64,000 nt of DNA, from NCBI GenBank assembly GCA_027257055.1, contig JAPVLO010000403.1, positions 1,116,001-1,180,000 of the forward strand. The letters are read 5' to 3'. This stretch comes from Cephalopachus bancanus (Eukaryota > Chordata > Mammalia > Primates > Tarsiidae). The translations under genes and the position numbers were made by a program. Below the pieces are notes generated by a model. It was not told where the DNA came from. It was given only the letters and a program-made list of their open reading frames with translations, and made no database searches. Of this stretch, positions 52,249-63,799 are shown in pieces. The stretch's first letter is position 1, and every line of letters starts with the position of its first letter.

Positions 52249-53157
52249 AGCTGCGGCTGGAACGAGGGCACCGCTGGAACCCGGACTGAGACCTGCCAAG
52301 GATGGCTAGGGATGTGGGGGTGGTGGTTGGCAGAGGCCTGAGATCTCAGTGGCGAAGCCGATCCCTGCAAGAAAGAGAGAGAGGGACCTTATTGAGGAAT
52401 TCGGCAGGGAAACTGAGGCACCGGTGCAGGCATCCGGCGCGGGGACGGGGAGATCTTCACGGCGCACAACCCTTCTTCTAACTCATGCCTTGAGCCGCCC
52501 CTTCCTCCCAGCGCATGCCTGAGGAGGTGGGAAGGGTGCACCCGCACTGAGGGACGAGCGCGCGTGCAAATGCGTTCGTGCACGCGCAGGGATATCCGCA
52601 CCCCCACCCTCACCCCACGGCTTATCAGACCTTTCCAGCATCCCTCTTTTCTTATCTACACTTGGAATCCCCCTTTCTAGGATGCTGAACGCCACCCACC
52701 CACACACATGCACCCATACAGTCACACACATATTCCCATTCCTAACCTCTTTTAGGTTGCCACAGCCCCAAAAACTGAGTGGGGGGAGGGAAGCAGCTTG
52801 CGTTTGGGACCTAAAACGGGTGGAGGGAGAATTGGGGGTTTCTTTTGCCCCTGCTATGTTCCCCATTACTCCTTACTCTTTCCCCTCCCCGGCTGTGCGC
52901 CCAAATAGATACCTGAATATCCGCAGAAGATTCGCCTGGCCAGGATTGGGGCCGTGGCCAACGGGCAGCAGGGGTGGCGGAGCCGGGTTCCCGGGGGCCC
53001 ACATGGCGTGAGGGGGGGCACCCGGATTCCCTTGGTGTCAGTATCTGCGCCCCGGCGCCGGATCCTGGTCCCTCCTCCCGGAGCGCCCCGGGCACAGCGC
53101 CGGCTCGGGAGGAGAGAGGCGGGGGGGGGGGGCGGAGCTCTGCTGTGCTATTTATAG
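52249..53157 (-). promoter_or_regulatory. ANKRD34A: ANKRD34A 5' UTR, first intron and TATA promoter
   Basis: The acceptor at 52365-52367 starts the 5' UTR part of the coding exon (52249-52364). A likely upstream exon ends at 52913 (minus strand ATTCAG|GTATCT). At about 53149-53156 the minus strand reads TATAAATA in GGGGCTATAAATAGC, a good TATA box, which puts the start near 53120. A ten-or-more G run lies at 53121-53131. CpG-rich. Confidence 0.6.
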
Positions 53158-53159
53158 CC

Positions 53160-54900
53160 CCGTCTCTGCGGGTGGGGGCGTCAGGCACCAAACCGCACCC
53201 CCACCCATGCACACAAACCCTCAAAAACCTAGAGGCTCCAATTCTGACTTCCTTTTCCTATCCGACCTCCCCTCAGCCCCAACAAACCTAAGTGTTCCTT
53301 AAGGGGACTCCTCCGCAACCCAGACAGGGACCATCCGGATTCTTCGCTGAGCTTCAGTAGATCCCCATTCTCTGCACTTGGTGTGTTTACGCGTTCCTGT
53401 GCACCAGACCTGACCTGCTGCACACGGCACTCGGCACACTGTGCGGAGGGGTGTAGAAAGGAGGTTTGGTTCCACAGCCGGCGTCCATACTGTGCAAAGA
53501 GAGACAAGAGCTGTGACTGTCTCCTCGTAGTTTAATTGTCAGGGAGAGCATGGTCCAGCCCGGAGTCAGACACGGATACATCCCCACCCTGCCTCTCCCC
53601 AGGCGGAACACACATCACAGAGAAACTTGGAGCTCACCCTCCTTATATAGACCTCTTAGATAAGTATGAGGAAGGTGGATATCGGGGGCACTTTTAGATA
53701 GGGCAAGAAGCACTTCCAGATGCCTCCATCTCACATTCTTGCGGGGAGGTGGGAAAGGGGCAGGGAGAAGAGCCGACCTCCCACTTGAAGGTCTCTGTCG
53801 GAATCGCTCCTTGTATCTTCTGGCTTCCTAACTGTCGCTATTGGTCTCTCACACTGTCTCTGCCTCTTCTTGCCACCTGCCCTGTCTCCATGGTTACCAC
53901 AGCTTCCATCTACATATTTTAGGAATGAGTTTGTGTCCAGCTGGAATGCACCAAGGGAAGTAGGAGATGAGGAAAAATCCTAAGGATCTGGAAAGCTCAC
54001 CCAGGGTCCTGTGATAACTCAGAGGCTGAAGGCCCCCAGACATATGATACTAAAAATAAGGTTCCCAGGGAAGTGGGAGAGAACAATATTTGCAGGGAAG
54101 CTACCCATTTTTACTAGTTATTTCTTGGATGCCAACTATGTGGCAAGTGCTTTGCATACATTATCTCCAATCCTCACAGCAACTCTGAAAGATAGGAGCT
54201 AATATCTTCTTCCAGATGAGAAAACTGAGACTTAATAAGGTTAAGGAAGGTCTCCAAAGCTTCGCAGCTCTGTTTCCATCCTATTCCAAAGACTGAGCAC
54301 TTGCCACTACCCCTCAGCCTCCCAGTTTAGAGACCACTTTCTCTGACATCTGGAAGATTCTTCATGACTGACTCCTAGATTGTATCTGTACTCTGAACTC
54401 TTCTGTTTCTGTTTTCTGTGAGAGTAAGACTCCTCCTTCCACTCTGACCCCCTTTAACCAAGGGGCTTGGAGGAGCAGTGGAAAATGCAGAAAGCACTTG
54501 ACTCTGCTCTGCCACCCCAATCCTGATACTCTGATCGCCAATCCTTCCTTCCTCAAGGTCTCTCCCCCTTTCTCATTGCACAGTAGTAATTCACAAAGAA
54601 ACATTTTTAGAAAAGAAGTAACCCCTGGTGGTGCTGGAGAGAGGAAGGCAGTGTGGAATTGAAGGGGCGGTTGGAGTAAGGGAGGAGAGTCCAGGCTGTG
54701 AAGGCAGTCACAAAAGATTGATCTCCAAAGAGCAGGTTGCACGGGGGTTCATTTATAAGCTCCCTCAACAGAGTCCCGCGATGAGATCTGAGTGCCTGGT
54801 TTTGTCTGTGATCTTTCGCTGGCCAGGCCCTTCTCCATCTGGAATGAGATCGAAAAACTGACCCCAGGTGGTTCTGCAACCACGTCCCTCTCTGCGCCCC
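53160..54900. other. Intergenic DNA
   Basis: GC-rich near ANKRD34A, then ordinary. A MIR in reverse is visible at 54105-54300 (CTTCCAGATGAGAAAACTGAGAC). No gene recognised. Confidence 0.6.
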
Positions 54901-55151
54901 GCTTCCGAAGCCTCGGTTGCGGCTGACTGTCTCCCTCCCTCCTCCTCCTCTGCCTCCTCCACCTCCTCCTCGTCCACCACCTCTTAGGTTTCCAGGGGGC
55001 GGACCTCCTTGCTCGACTTCTCCTAGATTGGCCAGAAGAACCCACCAATGGGGAGCGCTTGGAGGCGGGTCTAGACCGCCACCGGCTTCAGGAAGACAAG
55101 CGAATTTCAAGTTGGCCGCGACTTGAGCTCCGCGTGGGGGAGGGGCAGCAG
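54900..55151 (+). promoter_or_regulatory. POLR3GL: CpG/CCAAT promoter and probable non-coding first exon of POLR3GL
   Basis: GC-rich DNA with ATTGG (near 55026) and CCAAT (near 55044), then GGGGCAGCAG|GTAAGG at 55151/55152, a strong plus-strand donor. No coding exon of POLR3GL is found up to 64000. The assignment rests on synteny: in human the gene starts next to ANKRD34A in the opposite direction and its first exon is non-coding (from memory). A chance 73-codon ORF crosses the donor. Confidence 0.5.
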
Positions 55152-56559
55152 GTAAGGCTCCGAACTGGTGGCTCTGATTTGGTTCTGTCCCACACTTACC
55201 TGGCCTGGCTGCGAGACAGAACGCTTTCCGGCAGCCTGTTGGATCAGCTCTCTTCTGGCTCCCTGTCCTTTCTCTCCTGAGCTCCCATTGCTATTTTGAT
55301 TGTATACAGAGAACGGTAGCTTTCTATCGCGCATGGGGAGAGATAGTAAAGCAGAAAATGAGAAAGATTCACTCTTGTACCGCTGACTCTTTGCTATGGC
55401 ATCAACCTCTCCCGAATATGTTAATATTATCCCCCTAAGAATCTAGCAAACTCCTGTTACCTATCAAGACTCAGATGAAACATTGCCTTCTACCTGAAGT
55501 TTTTCTGGGCCTCCTTTCTTGAAAAATTAATTGTCCCTCCGTCTGACGATAGAATTAGGTATACCTCTATTAGAATACTTAGTGCGCGCGCGCGCGCGCA
55601 CTCGTAATGCTTCTATGCTTTTTAGAATACTGTATAAGGTTTTGTAAACCTGTTCTGTTACTACGCAGTACCCAATAAACCGTTAATTGAATGGAATTGA
55701 TTTCTGGGAGCTTGCACTCTTGTTGGAAAGGCAGAATTTAAACTAACGTAATTGGGGAACAATAAAAGACAATACAGTATATAATTAAGGGCCCTTAATG
55801 TTAGTGTTTCATAATTGTTCCCACCGTCTAGAGAAGGAAGAAAGCAAGAACTGTAATGAGAAGAGCAGGCTTTGTGAATTACAAAGTCTCAAGTTTAGAG
55901 GGGTCCATAGAAATCATGCATTTATTCATTCCACAAATATTTTTTGAGCACCTACTCTATGCCAGATACAGTGCTAGATTATGGGGATCATGGTGCATCT
56001 TCTGCTCTAGCATTGATGCACCCTATGTAGTAAATTGTTGCCCAGCATCTATGTAAGATCTTTAGTAAGGGAACACCCTACCACTCTTTGCAGGTCATTC
56101 CATTTTTGGATATTTGTTCTTCAGTCAATATCCAACAAATATTCTAAACAAGAAATACACAGGTCAGTTAAATGCATTCCACACTTCCGTTGTAAAAGAA
56201 GGAAATCTGTCCTAGTGGTAACATTCTTAAAAACAAACCATCCTTTTTGTTTTCTGATTTTAGAATTAATATTCATTTATTCTAAAAAATCTGGAAGCAT
56301 AAAAATATAAATAAAAAGGCCTAGTATTTTATGATCATGATGCAGTATAACTATACTAATATTTTGATATACATATCCTTCTAGCTTCTTTTCTCTGTGT
56401 GTATATACACATATATATGTCTGTGTATACATACGTAAACGGGGGCATACAATAAATTCAATTTTATATTATGTTCCCCCCAATCAATATTGTGAATATT
56501 TTTTTCTTTTAAATATTTATTTGAAGTCATAATTCTTATGGCTACATAATAAAGTGAGT
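55152..56559 (+). other. Probable POLR3GL intron 1, left part
   Basis: A (CG)n tract lies at 55585-55602, an L2 piece in reverse at 55918-55995 (TTTATTCATTCCACAAATATT), and AT-rich microsatellites at 56400-56440. Nothing else seen. Confidence 0.5.
55584..55603. repeat. Perfect (CG)n palindrome
   Basis: GTGCGCGCGCGCGCGCGCAC reads the same on both strands; strongly Z-DNA-prone. Confidence 0.95.
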
Positions 56560-56561
56560 AT

Positions 56562-56872
56562 TGACTGGGCTCAGTGGCTCAGCCTGTAATCCCAGAGCTT
56601 TGGGAGGCCAAGGTGAGGGGATTGCCTGAGCCCATGGGTTTGAGACCTGCCTGGGCAACTTGGTGGGACCTCATCTCTACAATAAATCAAAAAATTAGCC
56701 GGGCGTGGTAGCCCGCGCCTGTAGTTTCAGCTACTTGGAAGGCTGAGGTGGAAGGATCGCCGGAGGCCAGCAGGTCGAGGCTGCGGTGACTGGGAGCGGC
56801 CACTGAACTCCAGTCTGGGCGACAGAGTGAGATTCCAACTCAAAAAATAAAATAAAAATAAAAATAAAGTGA
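56562..56872 (+). repeat. Alu, lineage-specific young type
   Basis: GACTGGGCTCAGTGGCTCAGCC to (AAATA)n. AATAAAGTGA(A/G)TATT occurs before (56548) and after. Confidence 0.92.
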
Positions 56873-57001
56873 ATATTTGACTGTTGAATAAGTTTGATTA
56901 TTTAAGAATGTTTGCTACCATAAATAGCTCTTTGATTAACACCACTTATATCTCTGACTGATATCTGATGATTTCTTTGGAGTAGATTTTTTGCTTGTTA
57001 G

Positions 57002-57297
57002 TTTGTTTCAGAGTCTCACTCTGTCACCCAGGCTGGAGTGCAGTGACATGCTCATGACTCACTGCAGCCTTGACTTCCTGGGCTCAGCTTCTGTCTCGGC
57101 CTACTGAGTAGCTGGGACTACAGGTGGGCCCCACCGTGTCCTTGGCTAGTTTTTTGTTTTTGTTTTTTTTATTTTTTAGAGACAAGTTCTCGCTATATTG
57201 CCTGGCTGGTCTTGAACTCCTAGGCTCAAGCAGTCCTCCTGCCTTGGCCTCCCAAAGTGCTAGGATTACAGGCATGAGCCACTGCGCCCAACCTGGG
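57002..57297 (-). repeat. Alu (AluJ-like)
   Basis: TTTCAGAGTCTCACTCTGTC to CTGCGCCCAACC. Confidence 0.87.
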
Positions 57298-57321
57298 ATA
57301 GATTTTTAAAGTAAGATGCCT

Positions 57322-57570
57322 GCGCTGGGCTCGGTGGCTCAGCCTGTAATCCCGCGCCTTGGAAGGCTGAGGTGAGTGGATTGCCCGAGCCCACGGGTTT
57401 GAGACCCACCTGGGCAACTTGGCAAGACCTCATCTCCACAATAAATCAAAAATTCGCTGGGTGTGGTAGCGTGCACCTGTAGTTCCAGCTACTTGGAAGG
57501 CTGAGGCGAAGGATTGCCGGAGCCCAGCAGGGCGAGGCTGCGGTGGCCATAGTCTCCATCTGAAAAAACT
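57322..57570 (+). repeat. Alu, 3' end shortened
   Basis: TGCGCTGGGCTCGGTGG to GCTGCGGTGGCCATAG; the last part is missing, then TCTCCATCTGAAAAAAC. Confidence 0.88.
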
Positions 57571-57584
57571 CACAACATCCTGAT

Positions 57585-57882
57585 TTTTGTTTTTTTTTGA
57601 GTTGGAATCTCACTCTGTTGCCCAGAGTGGAGTACAGTGGCACGCTCCTAGCCTCCGAAGCCTCAACCTGCTGGATTCCGGCGATCCTTAAGCCTCAACC
57701 TTCCAAGTAACCAGAACTACAGGCACGCACTACCACACCCGGCTAATTTTTTTTTTGATGTATTGTAGAGATAAGATCTCACCAAATTGCCCTGGTGGGT
57801 CTTGAACCCACGGGCTCAGACAATCCATTCACCTCGGCCTCCCAAAGTGCTAAGATTACAGGCTGAGCCACCAAGCCCAGCC
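57585..57882 (-). repeat. Alu, lineage-specific type
   Basis: TTTTTTTGAGTTGGAATCTCAC to CCAAGCCCAGCC. CATCCTGATT(A/T)(T)T duplicates flank it (57575 and 57885). Confidence 0.92.
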
Positions 57883-58039
57883 AACATCCTGATTATTACT
57901 TAAATCTTTGTCAGTTTGATAGGTGAAGAGTAGTTTTATCGGCCATTCTTTTGTCAACTGCCTATGCATGTCCTTTGCCCATATTTTTCTATTGGGATAT
58001 TTTTTTTTTCATTTGGATTTCCAAGAGGTTTTTCTTTTG

Positions 58040-58330
58040 TTTTGTTTTTGAGTCAGAGTCTCACTTAGTTGCCCAGGGCAGATACCAGTGGCATGCTCGT
58101 GGCCACCACAGCCTCAATCTGCTGGGCTCTGGCAATCCTTCTGCCTCAGCCTTCCAAGTAGCTGGAACCACAAGGGCACACCACCACCCTCAGCTAATTT
58201 TTTATTTATTGTAAAGATGAGGTCTTGACAAGTTGCCCAGGTTGGTCTCGAACCTCTGGGCTCAGGCAATCCTCTTGCCTCTGTCTCCCAAAGTGTTGGG
58301 ATTACAGGCATGAGCCACCGCACTGGTCCC
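58040..58330 (-). repeat. Alu
   Basis: TTTTTGAGTCAGAGTCTCACTTAG to CACCGCACTGGTCC. Confidence 0.88.
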
Positions 58331-58386
58331 ATGAGTTTTAATATAATAATAGAGTGAACTTTTTGCTTTATGATTACAAATACAAC

Positions 58387-60289
58387 TGTGGGGGGCCAGC
58401 TCCTGCAGAGAGATTTAGGGGGTCCCTGGGAGGTGTGGCGGTGTCGACGATTATGTAGGGATAGATATTAAAAGAAAGAAAGAAAGAGACTGGGGGAGAA
58501 AGAAAGAGACTGGACTCTGCCTAGTGCAGAACCCGATTCTGTAGGAGGGATAGATATTAAAAGAAAGAAAGATGGAGGGATAGATATAAAGAGAAAGAAA
58601 GAAAATGGACAACTGTTCAACGGATTGAGCAGAAGCCGTTTAATGGGACGAACCATAAGTCTTTTATCCCAAATTTTCACAGGTTAAATCACAAGACTTT
58701 CATGTGAACACAAGGCCAGGTAGATGAGGCGCATCCCCCCCATCCACCAGGTGTTTCCTTAAGCATGAGGAAGAACAATCTCAATTAAATCACAAGACTA
58801 TTACGTGAACACAAAGCCAGGTGGGTGAGGGTTGTCCGTCACCCACCAGGCATTTTCCCAAGCATGAGGAAGGACAATCCCAAAATTATCTCACTGTTCC
58901 TCATGCTTGGTTAATATTCCTCAAAAGCAATACTACAATTCTAACATCACAATATTCTAATAATCAATAACTTTTAAAACTTATGCATACACAACACCTA
59001 ATGACTAACTTAAATCCTAATACCTTTCTATCCTGTGCTAATTCTACCTACACTATAGAAACTCTTAATTATAGCTCAAACCAGTTCCTAAAGAATGTGG
59101 CCCAGTCCAAAGATCACGCTGGGCCATTTCTAGGAACAATTGATTACAGTCTCATAGCAAAATTGCTATTCTAAAATCCTATATATCTATCTTAATTTCT
59201 ATAAAAGTTTCTAATACTTAATCCTAATATAAAAAGCTGATCATCAGCAATAAAGCTTCTTTTTTTTTTTTTGAGTTGGAGTCTCACTCTGTCGCCCAGA
59301 CTGGAGTGCAGTGGCCGCTCCCGGCCACCGCATCCTCGACCTGCTGGGCTCTGGCGATCCTTCCACCTCAGCCTTTCGGGTAGCCGGAATTACAGGCATG
59401 CACTGTCATGCCCAGCTGATTTTTTTATTTATTGTGGAGATGAGGTCTCGCCAAGTTGCCCAGGCGGGTCTCGAACCCACGGGCTCAGGCAATCCACTCA
59501 CCTCAGCCTCCCAAAGGCATGGGATTACAGGCTGAGCCACCTAGCCTGGCTAGCAACAAAGCTTCTAAAAATAAAACCCAAATATAAACTGTAAATTGTA
59601 CTAAGGCCAAAACCACAATTAGTAGAAAATGGGAACAATGAAATTTCTAAAGTTAGCTGTATTCTTATTAAACCTCAAAATATCATGTTTGATCATGCTT
59701 GAACTAACATAATTCCCTGACATAGTATGACCTATTCTACAATACTTTCTATGAGTAAAATAAATTCAGTTTCTATAATAAGTAGAAAAACCCTACACTA
59801 ACTGTAGCTATAAACCGGTTTAAAAGAATGCAGCCCAGTCCAAAGTACACGCTGGGCCCTTAGGAATGTGGCCCAGCCCAAAGTTCGTGCTGGGCCATTT
59901 CTGGTAACTCTAGATAATCATCTATACCATCTAAAGCTGAAAACAGCTCTCCATATTATATACTAATTCTGCAAATATACTTTTAAATCTTATAAGGAAG
60001 CTTGTACCATATAGAAGGCTCCCAGATGTGACCTGAGTTTGAATTATATCTAATACCTAAGACGAAACCGCAGTTCATGGGAAATAGGAACAATGAGTTT
60101 CTAGAGTGAGCCATGCCTGTCACAGTCACAGAGCCTTCAGCTCAGGTAGGCAGAGATCCTTTTGGCTAAAATGAAAAAGGGAGGAGGGAATGGGGTCAAC
60201 AGCTCCCGAACGCATCCTAGTGGTCTCGGGGTCCATGGCCCACCTTGATCCCTAACGTTCAGGTGGGCCTCCGTGGCCGGCTCCCAACA
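58387..60289 (-). mobile_element. Solo LTR of the same betaretrovirus-like family, with perfect 6-bp TSD
   Basis: TACAAC lies at 58381-58386 and 60290-60295. Between them the element starts TGTTGGGAGCC and ends GGCCCCCCACA on the minus strand (TG...CA). An Alu sits inside at 59260-59552. Without the Alu it is about 1.6 kb, longer than the 1.2-kb LTR at 42530, because a block with the CCAGCCCAAAGTTCGTGCTGGGCC-type motif is duplicated (near 59098 and 59825-59900). U3 repeats near 58690-58880 number two here. Confidence 0.92.
59260..59552 (-). repeat. Alu inserted in the solo LTR
   Basis: GAGTTGGAGTCTCACTCTGTCG to CACCTAGCCTGGC. Flanked by AGCAATAAAGCTTCT (59247) and AGCAACAAAGCTTCT (59552). 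Confidence 0.94.
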
Positions 60290-60299
60290 TACAACAAAC

Positions 60300-60550
60300 T
60301 CTAAACATTAGCATGCCCCATGCCTCAGTCCCTGAATCTCATCTTTTCTCTTCACATCCACTCCTTTAGGGATCTCACCCTGTCTCATGGCTTGAAATAT
60401 TTTTTTGTATGCCAATGACTCCAATAGAACATAAGCTCCGTTTAAACCCCATGGATGCAGCAGATTTTGTCTATTTTGCTGTTACATCACTAGCATCTAG
60501 AACAGTGCCTGGCACATAGTAAGCACTCAATAAATATTTGAGTAAAGTAA
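60300..60550 (+). repeat. LINE-2 3' end
   Basis: AGAACATAAGCTCC, TAGAACAGTGCCTGGCACATAGTAAGCACTCAATAAATATTTG. Confidence 0.85.
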
Positions 60551-60574
60551 GGTGGTATGATTATTTTTATTTCC

Positions 60575-60668
60575 CTTTTATAGATAATGAAATATGTTTA
60601 GAGACAATAAATTACCAAAGTTTATGCCACTAGGAAGTGACAGAACTGGAATTCAAATCCATGTTCAT
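60575..60668 (-). repeat. MIR fragment
   Basis: TTTTATAGATAATGAAATATG, GCCACTAGGAAGTGACAGAACTGG. Confidence 0.6.
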
Positions 60669-60779
60669 AGCCCCTACAAATACCACCTTCCTTTAATTTG
60701 AAATAATCATTAGTTTGTTACTGTTTTCTTTTTTTGTAGTTTTGTCTTGCTTTTTTGTTTTGGTTTATTTGTTTTTGTT

Positions 60780-61070
60780 TTTTGAGACAGGATGTTGCTC
60801 TGTTGCCCAGGCTAGAGTGCAGTGGCATGATTATAGCTCACTGAAGCCTCAAAATCCTTGGACTCAAGCGATCCTCCCACCTCAGCCTCATGAATAGCTG
60901 GAACTGCAGGTGCATGCTACCACACCCAGCTAATTTTTTAGTATTTATTTTTGTAGAGATGGGGGTCTTGCTATGTTGCCCAAGCTGGTCTCAAACTCCT
61001 GGCCTCAAGTAATCCTCCTGCCTTGGCCTCCCAAAGTGCTAGGATTACAAGGGTGAGCCACCCTGCCCCA
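60780..61070 (-). repeat. Alu (AluJ-like)
   Basis: TTTGAGACAGGATGTTGCTCTG to CACCCTGCCCC. Confidence 0.87.
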
Positions 61071-61114
61071 TCTGTTATCATTTTTCTGTATGTTTTGTTG
61101 AAACCTGCTTCTTC

Positions 61115-61400
61115 TTCTTTTTTTTTTTTTTTTGAGTTGGAACCTCACTCTGTCACCCAGATTGGAGTGCAATGGCCGGCCTCTACCTGCTGGGCTCCAG
61201 CGATCCTTCTGCCTCAGCCTTCCAAGTAGCTGGAACTACAGGCGCGCCCTACTACACCCAGCTAATTTTTGATTTTTATTGTAGAGATGAGGACTTGCCA
61301 AGTTGCCTACATGGGTCTCGAATCCATGGGCTCAGGCAATCCACTCACTTTGACCTCCCAAAGCGCTGGGATTACAGGCTGAGCCACCGAGCCTGGCCTG
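61115..61400 (-). repeat. Alu, lineage-specific type
   Basis: Poly(T), GAGTTGGAACCTCAC to CACCGAGCCTGGCC. Flanked by GAAACCTG(C/T)TTCTT on both sides. Confidence 0.93.
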
Positions 61401-61442
61401 AAACCTGTTTCTTAGTAACTTTCACCACAATAAACAGGTATG

Positions 61443-61765
61443 AGCCGGGCTCGGTGGCTCAGCCTGTAATCCTGCGCCTTTGGGAGGCTGAGGTGAGTGG
61501 ATTACCTGAGCCCGCGGGTTCGAGACCCGCCTGGGCAGCGAGACCTCATCTCTACAATAAATCAAAAAATCAGCCGGGTGTGGTAGTGCATGCCTGTAAT
61601 TCCAGCTACTTGGAAGGCTGAGGTGGAAGGATCGCCGGAGCCCAGCAGGTCGAGGCTGCGGTGGCTGGGAGCAGCCACTGCACTCCAGTCTGGGCGACAG
61701 AGTGAGACTCCAACTCAAACAAAACAAAACAAAAACAAAAACAAGCAAAAATAAATAAATAAACA
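61443..61765 (+). repeat. Alu, lineage-specific young type
   Basis: AGCCGGGCTCGGTGG to AAACAAAACAAAACAAAAAC tail. AAACAGGTATG before and after. Confidence 0.94.
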
Positions 61766-61913
61766 GGTATGCATAATTGGGAGTGAGTATAGTGTATATG
61801 AGTGTTGTTGGGGGAAAATAGGGTGCAGGGGTGATCATTAGGGAAGGTTGATTTAAGGAGGAACTTGGGACCAGATTAATGGGAAAGCTTAAATACCCTC
61901 AAGAATTTAGACT

Positions 61914-62130
61914 TGGCCAGCTTCAGTGGCTCAGCCTATAATCCCAGCACTTTGGGAGGCCAAGGCAAGTGGATTGCCTGAGCCTGCGGGTTCGAGACCA
62001 GCCCAGGCAACTTGGTGAGACTTCATCTCTACGATAAATCAAAAAAATTAGCCAGACATGGTAGCGTGCGCCTGTGGTTCCAACTACTTGGAAGGCTGAG
62101 GCTCCAACTCAAAAAAAAAAAAAAAAAATT
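61914..62130 (+). repeat. Alu, most of right monomer deleted
   Basis: Jumps from AAGGCTGAGG to CTCCAACTC(A)n at about 62100; AATTTAGACT(T/C) flanks it on both sides. Confidence 0.92.
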
Positions 62131-62300
62131 TAGACTCAACCACAATGTTAAATAGCAGAGACTCATAGATTCCTAAACTGAGTGACTAGATGGATGGGTG
62201 TTAGTTTACCAATCACCAGTTTATTTCCTGGATTAAATAAAGTTTTGTCTTCTTTTTCCTCCACATCCTTGGAGGAACACTCATTTAATTTGTAGAAATA

Positions 62301-62600
62301 GGCCGGGCTGGGTGGCTCAGCCTGTAATCCCAGCAGTTTGGGAGGCCGAGGCTAGTGGATTGCCTGAGCCTGCAGGTTCAAGACCCACCCAGGGAATTTG
62401 GTGAGACCTCCTCTCTACAATAAATCACAAAAACTAGCTGGGCGTTATGGCAGGTGTCTGTAGTTCCAGCTACTTGGAAGGCTGAAGCAGAAGTATCGCC
62501 AGAACCCAGCAGATCGAGGCTGCAGTGATCGTGAGCGTGCTGGTGCACTCCAGTCTGGGTGACAGTGAGACTCCAACTAAAAAAAAAAAAAAAAAAAAAA
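62301..62600 (+). repeat. Alu, lineage-specific type
   Basis: GGCCGGGCTGGGTGG to poly(A); a second Alu follows in its tail. Confidence 0.92.
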
Positions 62601-62601
62601 T

Positions 62602-62860
62602 GGCCCGGCTCGATGGCTCAGCCTGTAATCCCAGAGCTTTGGGAGGACAAGGTGACTAGATTGCCTGAGCCCACGGGTTTGAGACCCGCCTGGGCAACTA
62701 ATTAGCTGGGCGCCATAGCGCGCGCCTGTAGTTCCAGCTAATTGGAAGGCTGAGGTGGAAGAATCGCCAGAGCCCAGCAGGTGGAGGCTGCAGTGACCAG
62801 GAGCGGCCACTGCACTCCAGTCTGGGTGACAGAGGGAGACTCCAACTCAAAAAAAAAATG
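62602..62860 (+). repeat. Alu with linker deletion, tail-inserted
   Basis: GGCCCGGCTCGATGG start; the CTACAATAAATC linker is missing (GGGCAACTAATTAGCTGG). Poly(A) end. Confidence 0.92.
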
Positions 62861-63615
62861 TAGAAATGGAGTTGGATTTGTCTAACCTCAAAACTCACAT
62901 TTTCTTGATTTCTCTCTGTTTTGCAATCAAAGCAACTCCCATCTCCACCGTTAGAACTATTTCTGTCAAGTGGAAAGACACCTAAGCTGACTTGTTAGAG
63001 TTTCCTTTCCCTTCAAAGAGACTGGAGACATGATGACAAATTCTTACTCTTTCTCTAGTCTCCATGAGACATCCTCTCTATCCTAATATGTTCTTTTCAA
63101 ACAGATTACAATTTAATCTCTTAACCGACAGCCATTTTTTCCCTCAAAATTTTTTCGGCAGTTGGGCTTGAAACTTTCCAGATTCCTCAGACACAGTCTT
63201 CTACCTTTTCCTTCTAGGTACAGATTATTAATCTGATGTACTCTTCTGTTACTATACTTTCAAATTTTTAAATTAATAATTTTCTCTTGCTACAAAAGCA
63301 GTACCTATTCAGTATAGGAAAAATGTAAAGTAAAAAAATATATATATACATATATGATATTATGATATATATCATAAACTCCTCCCCCTGAAAAAAAAAC
63401 CCTCAAAAAAACCTCTTCACCTCAAATTAGCCATTGTTAGTTTTTGGTGTATATCCTTCAAAAACAGATTTTTAATTTGTATGTGTGTGTATTTGTAAGT
63501 GGGTGTTTTTGGCAAAGTACATTCCTTATATACATTATTTTTAAATTTTTATATACATAAATAATATACATTATTTTTAATATACATTATTTAAAAATAT
63601 TTAATTTACATTACT
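62861..63615. other. Unique and AT-rich DNA
   Basis: TATATA-rich tracts lie at 63335-63375 and 63530-63600. Nothing coding recognised. Confidence 0.6.
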
Positions 63616-63619
63616 TTAA

Positions 63620-63712
63620 AATCTCACACTGTCACCCAGCCTGGAGTATAGTGGCATGATCACAATGATCATGGCTCATGGCAGCCTTAATCTCCTGGTC
63701 TCAGGTGATCTT
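63620..63712 (-). repeat. Alu fragment
   Basis: TCTCACACTGTCACCCAGCC to CTCAGGTGATC. Confidence 0.75.
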
Positions 63713-63799
63713 TCTTTTTTATATATATTTTTTATTTTATTTTGATTAATTATCTTGTTTGTTTACTTATTTATTTATTTACTTACTCACTTATTTATT

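Noticed and set aside
54607..55110. 167-codon minus-strand ORF upstream of the presumed POLR3GL exon
   Set aside because: Low-complexity (Gly/Arg-rich from CCT repeats) and no similarity; promoter GC content explains it.
61172..61838. ORFs of 138-149 codons on both strands
   Set aside because: They consist of Alu sequence.
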